Shown here: one piece after another, positions 50,934 through 60,900 of the stretch | Layout: each line of letters opens with the position of its first letter | How positions within the stretch are numbered: the stretch's first letter is position 1 | Assembly: GCF_905404315.1 (NCBI RefSeq) | Contig: NC_066273.1 | Location: 1,550,001 to 1,614,000, forward strand | Reading direction: 5' to 3' | From: Leptidea sinapis | Taxonomy: Eukaryota > Arthropoda > Insecta > Lepidoptera > Pieridae | Length of the DNA stretch: 64,000 nucleotides | Translations under genes and position numbers: made by a program | Notes under the pieces: model-generated | Seen by the model: the letters and a program-made list of their open reading frames with translations, nothing else | Told to the model about the DNA's origin: nothing | Databases searched by the model: none

Positions 50934-50993
50934 CATGTCGGGGCCCATATCCTTAACATTAGGTTCGTAAAAAAAGTCACTCAAAGGTTTCAT
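50934..50993 (-). CDS. pum: Pumilio alternative first coding exon, short isoform
   Basis: Twenty codons run from ATG to a strong donor, ATG/GTAAGT, in phase 0. The peptide opens MKPLSDFFYEP and ends VKDMGPDM. An in-frame TAG lies 12 nt upstream of the ATG, which supports this start. The phase matches the acceptor of the 45.5 kb exon, giving GPDM-IAPAAKKLWDK. A GC-rich, CpG-rich block lies about 200-300 nt upstream (51,190-51,300) within otherwise AT-rich intron, as expected for a separate promoter. Pumilio genes of other animals make long and short N-terminal isoforms from alternative promoters. That this exon is used as such here is inferred; the peptide itself was not recognised. Confidence 0.72.
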
Positions 50994-51179
50994 GCGTACA
51001 AACTAATCCACCTAAACTCCAATCATGTACGGATAGATATTCACTTAAAAATACACTAAACACCGATAAAATGTCTTCATATACACTATTTTCAGCTAAA
51101 CTAACATCAAAACATCACATTTCAGGCATTATTTCATAATTTTATAAAGAAATCTTAACGCAAAATTCAATGTTGACTT

Positions 51180-51300
51180 GTTTCGAACAAAGGACACACG
51201 CCGACAACAGCGCCTGCGTAGAGTTCCCCCGGCCCCCGTACTGGAGAGCGTCCGCTGAACTAAAGCTTCGCAGAATGCGTAACAGATGGCGCCAAAAGCT
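51180..51300 (-). promoter_or_regulatory. Probable internal pum promoter and 5'UTR start
   Basis: A short GC-rich island with several CpG sites sits 190-310 nt upstream of the MKPLSDFF start codon on the minus strand. It is the only such island in the 17.7 kb intron close to an open ATG exon with a good donor. An initiator-like TTCAGC occurs in it on the minus strand; no TATA box is obvious. Candidate only: transcription start data would decide it. Confidence 0.5.
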
Positions 51301-51814
51301 AAATGATAGTTTACTTGAAGTCGATTAGTAATTTAAAAAAATATTTTGTCATAATGTTACCCTCCATAGGCAAGCGCTTGATATATTTTATCGAGTGATA
51401 TTCTGGAGCGCAAGCCTATACTACAAGTTCGAAACGGATCGCCTAGGCTTTTCTCATGCATCAAATTGAATATAATATAGCAATAATTATTAGCTTAATT
51501 TTTGCCACCATCAATTTAAAATAAAATAAAACATTATATAGATGTTCCTGTTAATGGCGGTGACGGAAATAAAGCCATCAATTTCTTTGTTGCGGTTTAG
51601 CAAATGATTTTAATTTAGGAACTGTTGACATTTATTGATTTGAATCGATTTTTGGATGATCACATAGGTACTCTGAAACCAGTCTCGTAAAAGTATTTTT
51701 AGGTAATCGAAACTAACTAAAAATCTTAATTTTTGTAAGTGTAAGTGAAGTCGGCACCCCAATTGTGACTCTCAAATTAAAATATTATAATTATCGAATT
51801 TTTATTGATGACAG

Positions 51815-52022
51815 TAAGAGATGAAGTTCACAGCGAGCATGACGTTCAGCTGATGGTAATTGACACGCGCCGCCCATTACAATGCAGTACCGCTCAGGAT
51901 TCTTGGTAAACCCAAAAATTCTGAGCGACACTACAATTGCGCTCGTCACCTTGAGACATATAAGATGGAAAGTCTCATTTGCCCAATAATTTCACTAGCT
52001 ACGGCACCCTTCAGACCGAAAC
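51815..52022 (-). repeat. SINE-like repeat S, minus orientation
   Basis: TTCAGCTGATGGTAATTGAC, CAATGCAGTACCGCTCAGGA, TCGTCACCTTGAGACATA and CATTTGCCCAATAATTTC, ending at CTTCAGACCGAAAC. The 120-codon plus-strand frame at 51,860-52,222 runs through it and is not a gene. Confidence 0.85.
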
Positions 52023-53189
52023 TAAAAATTAATCCTCGATTAGCTGCTAGTGTCGAAGATTTATTTTTATTTTATATTTTTAGAAGGATGAAAAAAAAAT
52101 CTATTCTTAGATCGATTTCAGACCTCCATCTCTATTCTCTACTACCTCGCAACATGACATTACTGACATACAGGTCTACCCATCGCCCGGTCGCCAGAGC
52201 CATTATTTACAGTTTGTTATAGTTTGTGTCGATCAGGTTTATACTCTCCCCTCAAACTTCATAATTGTAAATATTACAATATTTTAAGGAGTAATCACGT
52301 ACGTTGTTTTGTGGTGAACTACTAACAGTTTAACGTGTTTACTTACGAAAGGACTTATTGGCTTTCTTTAGGAATAGGATAGGACGTTTTAATTTTATTT
52401 AGTTTGTGTGATTTTGTAATAGTGACTGTATATAATATATGAGTGTAAAAACGATCAATAAAATCTCCAAATGATGAAATACTTAGTTGTACTCATTACT
52501 TGTGTAACAGAAAACATTTTTTGTCCTAATAAACGCGTTTTTATTCATGTACATAAAATGTTGTTGCACATAAAAATGTAAATTATTTGATTTATAAATA
52601 TATCTTTATTTTATTAACTATGTGTTTTATTACACAGTTTAGTGTAGTGTAGTTTATTTGTATTTACATACGGAAAGTCAACTTAATTCTGCAAGTCTGC
52701 TAAGTAGGTTGGTAAATATGTAATTAAGCCGTCTTTGGTTTGGTAGGTCCAGTAAATTATTTTCAAAATGTAATGAAATGAATTCAATGAAAAGGATTTC
52801 GTAGTTTATAGGTTCAGTTATGTCAACATATTATGTACAACATAAACTAGTAATTATCTGGACGTCATACGAATTGCTTTGATTTGGAGTTGGGTTTTGA
52901 TTTAAAAACTAATTACCTGGGGGGTATCGGCGGATGTTTACGTTTCATCTAAAAGAACTTTGAATTTGATGCAAGTCTAGGCTGCGGTAGATACATTTTT
53001 GGGCAATCTCCTTTGATTCACCAGACTTGCATTGTGATTATTGCAATAAGTGACAATATAAAAAGGCTTGTATTGCTATCATATTAAATGGATTAAAAAG
53101 GAGCGTGAAGAGAAAGAGTTGGACAAAGTATTGGCTTCAAGACATAGATACATTGACACACCCAAACTTGTTGAATTAGATTCGTTTAT

Positions 53190-53480
53190 ACGAAGAAAGG
53201 AGTTTCCCTGCGAGATCGATTCAGAAATGAGGAGATCCGTAGGAGAACCAAAGTTACCGATATAGCCGAAATGATTGCGAAACTGAAGTGTGAGTGGCCA
53301 GGGCACATAGTTTGACGGACTGATGGCTGTTGTTAGGCCCCCCACAAGATGGACTGACGATCTGGTCAAGATCGCCGGAATGCGTTGGATGACGGCAGCG
53401 CAGGACCGATCGTCCTGGAAATCTTTGGGGGGCCTTTGTCCAGCAGTGGACGTCTTCCGGCTAATGATGATGATGATATG
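53190..53480 (+). mobile_element. RTE-type LINE 3' end
   Basis: Broken frames read RNEEIRRRTKVTDIAEMIAK, LKCEW.GHIV.RTDG and RWTDDLVKIAG, the C-terminus of RTE-clade LINE proteins. It finishes with a (GAT)n tail at 53,463-53,477, the usual RTE 3' end. The 154-codon reverse frame at 53,079-53,543 is its antisense shadow. Confidence 0.8.
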
Positions 53481-53762
53481 AAGAAATAGATATATAATAT
53501 AATAATAGGAGGCCGCAGTCTCGTTCAGCGCGTCCTCCTTCATCGCTAACAGGATTGGTATTGACAGGTTAGTTGAAAGCAGCTCTAAGAAAAATGCAAT
53601 TCACTCGATTGATTATTGTATGAAACGTGCAGTCATTGATAGGATGACAGATGACAACTATAATCTTGTAAGAAACGGAGATAACTAAAATCCACTTGGT
53701 ATTAAGCAACTGTTCGCTTAATCCATTAAAATCTACAGTACTTCCGAACGGACTAATCATGA

Positions 53763-54030
53763 ATTTCCCTACTAATATTATAAATGTGAATGTAAGTTTG
53801 TTTGTCACGCTTTCACGCCTAAACCACTGAACCGATTTTAATGAAATTTAGTACAGATAAAGAATAGAGCTTGGAAAAGGACAAGGCTTCTTTTATTGCG
53901 AAATAATATATGGAGGAGTTAAAATAGGGGATGGAAGTTTGTATGAAAGTTCGTCATCATCAAAGATGACAACCATAAAACATTGTATCAAAAGCACTTG
54001 ATAAGAAATAAATAAATATTCAGCCTAAAC
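53763..54030 (+). repeat. Common lepidopteran interspersed repeat fragment
   Basis: Starts TACTAATATTATAAATGTGA, followed by GAACCGATTTTAATGAAATT and TGGAGGAGTTAAAA. This start is shared by very abundant, probably Helitron-derived, repeats in moths and butterflies. Confidence 0.5.
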
Positions 54031-54182
54031 TTTTTAACATTTCGATCTATGGTAGGGATGACATTATTTCACATTTGAATATGTATATTCAAATAATTAC
54101 ATATTTGAATTTACCGAAATTAGTTTGAGTCTTTATTAAATAAGGTATGATATATTTTTATTATTTATAAACTTTTGCCTGC

Positions 54183-54249
54183 CGTGCCTGTCTATATAAG
54201 CCGATATTCTACTTGACTAAATAAAATATCGCTTATATAGACAGGCACG
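54183..54249. repeat. Hairpin, ~25-bp stem, 16-base loop
   Basis: CGTGCCTGTCTATATAAGC then CGATATT; the inverted AATATCGCTTATATAGACAG then GCACG follows after a 16-base loop. There is one extra C in the left arm. Not part of a recognised element. Confidence 0.8.
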
Positions 54250-54571
54250 TGTTTGTTACGCCACAAGCTAGTAAACAAAAATACATAATATGCCGAATTC
54301 CGTAAAAAGACACTAGAAGTTGCAAATATAACTTAATAAGATTACGGGAAATACGATTGAGTAAATTGTTTTAAACGCAATAAAATCAAATAGGATACTT
54401 TTCTGTAACCTCAGCTTAAGATTAACTAGCTATTAACAATTGTACCTGTTTTAACACAAGCCGGTGATGTGACTATACTATGACTACTAGACAAATAAAT
54501 CCAAAAAAAAGTTTTAGTGTGTTTTTTCGAGTTTAATTTAATATTTGTGTAATTATTGCGTGTGTAGTATT

Positions 54572-55440
54572 TTTAACCGACTTCAAAAAGGGAGGAGGTT
54601 CTCAATTCATTTTTTTTATGTTTGTTACCTCAAAACTTTTGACTGGGTGAACCGATTTTGATAATTCTTTCTTTATTTGAAAGCTGGTGCTTCCGTGTGG
54701 TCCCATAGTAATTGGTCCAGATCTGACAGTGGCATCCATGAGAAAAATCATAATAACTTAAATTTGCTATACATACGTATTTTATTGAATAAGGCGTTAC
54801 TTTGCGGAAATCCATAATTATACAAATTATTTAAGTTTTCTTTAGTGTTAATTCCGCCAATATTTGTCTTTAAAACAATTCGACACGTGTTTCGCCTCTA
54901 CACGAGGCATCCTCAGGACGTGTTGTCTCGCCAAAATCTGGCACGAGACTCGTGGAGGATGCCTCGTGTAGAGGCGAAACACGTGTCGAATTGTTTTAAA
55001 GACAAATATTGGCGGAATTAACACTAAAGAAAACTTAAATAATTTGTATACATACGTATAGCAAATTGGATGAAAAATTTACGAATAACTCAATATCGCG
55101 CCAACCGATTTCGATGATTCTTTTTTTATTGGAAAGGATATACTTCAAAGATAGTTTGGTGGGAGTTTGGTAAGATTACGGAATCCATGGCGAAGTAACG
55201 TAACTCTTCAATTAAGCGCTTACGTTCATTGCTGCAATGAAAAATTTAGTATATCTACACATATTTAGACAAGTTGTTAGTTAGTGTACTTCAAATTCAC
55301 TAAAAATCAAAAAGTAAAAAAAAAAAATATTAACAAAAAACAACCGACTTCAAAAACACTATTCCAAAACAATAGATATAATATGCACTAATAAGTACTA
55401 ATAAGTATAAAAATAATTGCGTATTTTTTTACAATCTAGT
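54572..55440. repeat. Interspersed repeat family N, copy 2, with insertion
   Basis: Matches 20,391-21,140 on both sides (TTTGTTACCTCAAAACTTTT, AACTCAATATCGCG, GAAGTAACGTAACTCTTCAA, ACAACCGACTTCAAAAACAC). It carries about 270 bp that copy 1 lacks, namely the inverted-repeat element at 54,782-55,050. Confidence 0.75.
54782..55050. mobile_element. Foldback element with 96-bp perfect inverted repeats
   Basis: Arms 54,819-54,914 and 54,955-55,050 are exactly complementary around a 40-base loop. The segment is flanked by TATACATACGTAT on both sides (a 13-bp direct repeat). The sequence is absent from the related repeat at 20.4 kb. The arms contain GAGGCGAAACACGTGTCG, reminiscent of the hammerhead-like motif of Penelope-type retroelements. 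Class is uncertain. Confidence 0.7.
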
Positions 55441-55449
55441 TATATATAT

Positions 55450-55750
55450 ATATAATGCACGCCCCTGTGAGGTATTTGTATGTATAAGGGACGTTCGGAA
55501 CTCTGCGTCATTGGGAATGAGACGCTAACGAGGCACGATACGTGACATTGTAGAAGAAATTGTTGGACCATTAGGCCCGTTTTAAAGACGTACCGTTGCC
55601 GTACTACGCACGCCCACATACTGTGCCCGAAGATGTTAAATACCATCGAGATGTGGATATCAATGTTATCAAGTGGCCAGCACGCTTGCCGACTTAAACC
55701 CCATAATATTTTATAAGCTATATGGAAAAGAAGAATATAATGTTGCATAC
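55450..55750 (+). pseudogene. Tc1-like transposase C-terminal fragment
   Basis: Reads IVEEIVGPL near 55,545 and INVIKWPARLPDLNPI near 55,660-55,710, the DD34E core around the last catalytic residues of Tc1-type transposases. It shares sequence with the pseudogene at 31,620-32,460 (TTCTAAAATGTCA-like and CATCGAGATGTGGAT segments) but is truncated at the 5' side. Confidence 0.75.
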
Positions 55751-56269
55751 AAAAATACTATTTTTTTCTTCTTTTTACTTTAATTTGGGGGATTTTTCTT
55801 AATTCATCAATAGTTTTATCGACCTTTATAATATGAAATATACAAATCAAATCATTTATTAATAACAGCAACAAATGTGTGATAAGAAAAAACCAAATCA
55901 ATAAATTAATGTCGCAAATTTCTATAATATTTCATAATACACGCTGGCTATCATTATCGAATATAAATAAATGTCCATTTAAAATTCCGTTCCTTGTTAT
56001 GAGTAATCAAATAATATTAATCGATATTTCGAAAAAAAAAACTTTTAGTAGATTAACGATGTCCACAATTTTGTCAATGCGTCAACTCGTGAACGGGTCT
56101 TGCTTGTGGTGCCAGGTCGACCTGTTATAGTTAATAAATCATTGTATTTGTTGGATGCGATAACTAATTGTATGTACAATAATCACGACCATCATGTTCA
56201 CGAAGCATCCTTACACAAACAATGAATTAACTTAATTAACTCTAAAAGGTTATACAGTTTATTCTTTAT

Positions 56270-56535
56270 TACTTTTATGAAATAATTAATATTATTTAAA
56301 CACGATTCATATATCTGATGGAGCACCTTACAAACTAATTTGATATGTATGTACAGCCATTGTAATATACTCAATTTGATTAAAAAGAGTGGCCGTTGAG
56401 TTTCTTGTATGTTCTTCTCACGAGCTCTACTTTTTTTTGAACATAGTAGATTAAGTCATTTATAAGAAATATTTATAGTGATAATTGAAAAGCGCTTAGT
56501 TTAAGCCTAATTAAATAAAGTTTATTTGACTAAGG
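56270..56535 (+). repeat. SINE/LINE 3'-end repeat
   Basis: GTGGCCGTTGAGTTTCTTGT, TTCTTCTCACGAGCTCTAC, and the ending TTAAATAAAGTTTATTTGAC with an AATAAA signal. A widespread lepidopteran retrotransposed tail; a related piece is at 40,200-40,250. Confidence 0.6.
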
Positions 56536-57793
56536 CGCACTCCACACCCTCTCCCCAAATGAATATTTATGAAAAACACTAACCTCGTTTAAGTATTATT
56601 TATGTAAAACAAAAGTATGTACTGTATATTATTATGTGTTTGAAAAGGTTAAAATTTAATTAAATTGCGAGAAAACAAGTCTATTTTGTTAAGTATGACC
56701 CTACTACCTAATAATTTTACTCACTGCTTCAGTTTATAACACACAAGTTTTCTTGTGATAATATAATATGTCACTATAGGTACCTATAATGAAAATAAAT
56801 ACTGAACATGAATTAGCTACAACATTACATTACTTGATTGATCAAATACAATTAATATAGTTTACATCTCTCATATTCGGGCCAACCCTAGGGTTGTTCC
56901 CAGACGTAGGTATAAATTTCAAGGAGACCGCTAAGTTACGCTTCTGTTCTGTTCTATTACTGAATTGTGTAAATGAGTCAGAAGACTAAGAGATACGACT
57001 TTTAAACAAATTATATATATTTTTTAATAATCATCTGAAGATAAAAATCTGAGTGTATCCCAAATTTAAATTATTTGCATTAATGAAATGAGTAACCTTA
57101 TTCCAACTTTTATCTGGCTTGTTAGATGTAATAGTGATACGGAAATGGAGTTCCCTGTAAAAATTTGAAAGTAAAGGAAAAGTATGTATATAAAATAATT
57201 TATGAATTTGACGCTTTTGTTTATTTATATTATTAATAATTACGAAAATTGAAAAGAAAAGACCTATTTGTTTGGTTTGAGTGAGTTCGAAAAGACTTTT
57301 GTTTATTTTGTATTTAAAATGAGTGATAATTCTTGACATAGCATATACTACGATAAAAGTATGATGCAAGAATTCAATAAATACACACTACAAACAAAAG
57401 TAATTTTTTACATTAGTAATGGCTATTAAACTCATGACACACGGATCTTACATTGATTACATATAAGTAACAATTTGTCATACTTTATTCCTACTTTTGC
57501 ATTAAATATACATCATGCACGTAAAATACAAGCGGCCTTACAAATAAAATTGGCATAAAGTTATAACTAAGTAAATGTTACCAAATAGACATTTTGCTTA
57601 CGAATGGTTTGTTCGGACGTATAACGTTTCCCGCGTTTATTTGCAAGGCTTGTCATTCGGAAAACTTCAGAATTATCATTGTATTGACAGTTATGTCAAC
57701 GATATTGTAAACATTTTGCATTTTCTTTGTATATCATCAGTTATAACTTTATACCAAGTTTATTTTTAGGCCGAAGATGTACAATAAAGTAAT

Positions 57794-58008
57794 ACCAACT
57801 TATCTGTGAAGTGGCAAAAATAGGAACTACGGTCGCCGTGTTGAAATGTCATTCAACTGTCAGTGTCTACTACTTTCGAGTGTTCCGTGTTTTATTGCGA
57901 TACTTCTGAATTTTAAGCGTTAAATACGCCGAAAGCTTTTGTGCACATTGGAATTAATTAGCAACACTGAAACGATGGCGACACCCATCAGTTCACAGAT
58001 AAGTTGGT
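57794..58008. mobile_element. Short MITE with 17-bp terminal inverted repeats
   Basis: ACCAACTTATCTGTGAA at 57,794-57,810 is exactly inverted at 57,992-58,008, enclosing 181 bp of non-coding sequence. No second copy was found in the window, and the target duplication is unclear. Confidence 0.7.
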
Positions 58009-58868
58009 GACACTGTAAACACATTTTACATATCTAAAGAAAAACATAATCGAATAACAGCCTCCGTAGACTGCGCGATTGCTACTAACGAGCTAAGTTG
58101 CCTATTATATCTGTCGGTGTATATCGCTTTATAGAATGTTTGTCACGGGTGGTTACTAATTTATGTAACATAAGGGTATTAGGTCCTTATTACCCCCAAA
58201 TGGGGGTTTGTAGGTGACCAACTAGCGCTACAACTACCCTAGGGTAATAATGTAGCTAAAAAAAGTCCTAGGGCGGTAAATAATAAAAAAAAACTCTTCA
58301 CTCTTTCAAAAAGTTCGCGTATCAACCATCATACTGGCAATAGACATCATGCAATCAGCCCAATGACGTATGAAGAATGAAGTATAATAGTCATCAATTT
58401 TAAATAACGAACGGTGAAGCTCAATTTCGTTCTTGAAAAAAATAATTTAAAAAAAAAGATGAAAAAAGGCGGGAATAGAAAACTTTACTTTAAATATTGT
58501 TTGTTTTTGGGATTTTTTTATAATTACGTGCTAATTAGAAAAAAAAAACATGAATTCTGCAAGCGATGAAGATATTATATGCTGCACTCCCGATTCAATG
58601 AAAATGGAAGCTGAAGCAGCAATTAACAATATTTTATTGTAATGCCAGTTATTTTCTACTTACCTCACAATCGAGATGTAAAGCAGAGTAGTTAGCTCGC
58701 GTGTAAGCATCAATTGCACCCTCGATGCGCTCGTGCGCCTAAATATCTCGGGCTGCAATCTATGCCTTACAGCCCTTAATTTTCATTAAAAAATTAATTC
58801 ATACTATTCCGGCGGAAAAAGTTAGATACGTAAATCTTAGAACATTCATACGTACGTCTAGATAGACT

Positions 58869-60167
58869 ATGACAGCTGTGGATACCTCGTTGTATCTCCA
58901 TTCTGTGTACATATTAAATTCATTCATCATTCATTTAATTAAAGATGAACAATTTGCCTTTCAGAAAAATAGATCTAATGATGCAATCTATTCTTTATCA
59001 CACTCAATTGCTCAAAATATTGACACAAAAACATTGACTACAGTATTGTACTTTGACATGTCAAAAGCTTTTGATAGAGTGTCCCATGACTTATTATTAA
59101 AAAAATTAGAGGCATATGGAATACGGGGGCTTGTGTTAGATTGGTTCCGATCATATTTAAAAAATAGGAAACAAAGTGTAATTATTACTCGGACTAATAA
59201 AATTAGTGAGAAAGAAACATACAAATCTGAATATACATTTAACCAGTGTGGTGTACCTCAAGGAAGTGTCCTGGGGCCAATTCTATTTTTGTTTTACATA
59301 AATGACATTATAGACGTTACAAATAATAAAATATTTCTATACGCGGATGATATTTCGATAATTTTTGAATCTGACATTAAAAACTTTGATATTATGAAAT
59401 TTAACAATGACATTATAAATAATATGGACAAAATGATTAAATGGCTTGGTATGAATAATCTTAAAATAATTCTAACTAAATCGAACTACATGACATTTTC
59501 AAATGTTCTACGTAATAATTTAAAAATAGAATATAATGACGTCATTATGGATGAAAAAAAGGATACTTCATTTTTAGGAATTATTTTAGACAATGAACTT
59601 AAATGGACATCACACATAAATGAGGTCTGCGGTAGAGTAAATAAATTTGTTTATGCCCTGAGGCGCCTACGAAAAATTACAGATTTAGGTACCACACTGT
59701 CAGCTTACCATGCTCATATTGCATCTATCTTGAGATACGGTCTTATAATTTGGGGTAATGGCGTAAACATCCAAAAAGCATTTATTGCACAAAAACAATG
59801 TATCCGTGCGATTTGTGGGGTAGGTCCATACGAATCGTGTAGACCGCTGTTTATTAAACTGAAATTGTTAACCTTGCCGTGCCTATACATTTACGAAATA
59901 AGCATTTTTGTAAAGAGGCATAAATATCTTTTCACCACTGCCAAGGAAATGTATGACCGCGATCAACAATATCCAAATAGACTTGTTTACAAAAAAGCAC
60001 CCAGGACTACTTTGTTTACTAAATATTGTTATGCAAAGTGTATTCAAACATTTAATAAACTTCCCGATACTATTAAAATGTTGAATATCGGTCCTTTTAA
60101 AACTCAATTATATCAATGGCTAATTAGTTACAATTTTTATGCTGTATCCGACTTTTTAAATTTGTGA
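58869..60167 (+). CDS. LINE reverse transcriptase, 5'-truncated open frame
   Basis: A 432-codon frame encodes the reverse-transcriptase part of a non-LTR retrotransposon, which copies its own RNA at the insertion site. Visible motifs are FAFQKNRS (about 30-36), FDMSKAFDRVSHDLL (62-76, first catalytic Asp), GVPQGSVLGP (128-137), FLYADDIS (156-163, catalytic Asp pair), WLGMNNLKI (thumb side) and a LINE-type C-terminus ending SDFLNL. The endonuclease and ORF1 are missing. Homology starts only near residue 25, so the annotated ATG lies in flanking DNA and the real protein was longer. The element probably spans about 58,940-60,420 and ends in an ATT-repeat tail (60,407-60,420). It most resembles the CR1/Jockey group; the clade is uncertain. 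The intact frame suggests a fairly recent insertion. Confidence 0.88.
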   Translation: MTAVDTSLYLHSVYILNSFIIHLIKDEQFAFQKNRSNDAIYSLSHSIAQNIDTKTLTTVLYFDMSKAFDRVSHDLLLKKLEAYGIRGLVLDWFRSYLKNRKQSVIITRTNKISEKETYKSEYTFNQCGVPQGSVLGPILFLFYINDIIDVTNNKIFLYADDISIIFESDIKNFDIMKFNNDIINNMDKMIKWLGMNNLKIILTKSNYMTFSNVLRNNLKIEYNDVIMDEKKDTSFLGIILDNELKWTSHINEVCGRVNKFVYALRRLRKITDLGTTLSAYHAHIASILRYGLIIWGNGVNIQKAFIAQKQCIRAICGVGPYESCRPLFIKLKLLTLPCLYIYEISIFVKRHKYLFTTAKEMYDRDQQYPNRLVYKKAPRTTLFTKYCYAKCIQTFNKLPDTIKMLNIGPFKTQLYQWLISYNFYAVSDFLNL

Positions 60168-60420
60168 TTTTCTTTTTTTTATAATCTTGTGTTTAACTTT
60201 GACTACATAATATGTATATGACGTGTATATTTTGTGTAGATGCTAATATAATGTAACAATGAAATATTATGTTCTGTAATCTTAGAATTTTATTATTATA
60301 TAATGACATGGAGGTAATGTAATTTACATGCCCTTTTTGGCTAATGTGTTGATTCGTATAGAATTATTTTGTTAACTTGTATACACACATTATGCAAATA
60401 AAGAATTATTATTATTATTA
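58940..60420 (+). mobile_element. 5'-truncated LINE insertion
   Basis: Covers the reverse-transcriptase frame, a roughly 240-bp 3'UTR with AATAAAGAATT, and the ATT-repeat end. It appears to have inserted inside an older element, because ACGTCTAGATAGACT (58,854) and its inverted partner (60,571-60,585) lie just outside both ends. Confidence 0.7.
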
Positions 60421-60599
60421 TGCTCTTTTTCAGACATCACTAAACTTTAACCAATTTGAAAGATTAATTATTTTTATAATAATTAATCTTCGCGAGTGTG
60501 AGACGTAGCTTGTCACGCATACTAAAGTATTAAACTTGGCCTGTTTTTATTGAATGTCTAACAGAAGGAGACTCTATCTAGACGTAAATGAAGTTTCTG

Positions 60600-60900
60600 A
60601 ATGAGGACAAACGAGCATACCTACGGGTCAGCTGATGATATAACATCATAATATCATGATCACCGCCGCACACTTTCTTGCAACACCGGAGGTGTCACAA
60701 GAGCGTTGCCGGCCTTTTAGGTGGAGTTTTTTTAAACATGAACTGAAATACATGGCAAGGAAGTGTTTTCCACAGTTTGGTTGTTGATGGAAGAAAAGTT
60801 CTTGAAACGCACTTTGTGGAGGAACCCGACACACAGAGGAGAAGGATATTTAAGTTTGCGGAGTGTGGTGTGCTGTTAGAATTCTGCGAGAGCAATTATG
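60600..60900 (+). repeat. Interspersed repeat G, longer copy
   Basis: GAGGACAAACGAGCATACCT, ATGATCACCGCCGCAC, TTGCAACACCGGAGGTGTCA and GAGCGTTGCCGGCCTTTTAG, continuing further than the 37.5 kb copy (GGAAGTGTTTTCCACAGTTT, GGAGGAACCCGACACA). The reverse open frames here are shadows. Confidence 0.75.

Noticed and set aside
53079..53543. 154-codon reverse open frame, among the longest in the window
   Set aside because: Antisense of an RTE-type LINE 3' end whose sense strand carries the recognisable protein pieces.
58551..58641. 30-codon frame MNSASDEDIICC...
   Set aside because: Acidic start looks protein-like, but it stops at once, has no splice donor context and sits among repeats.
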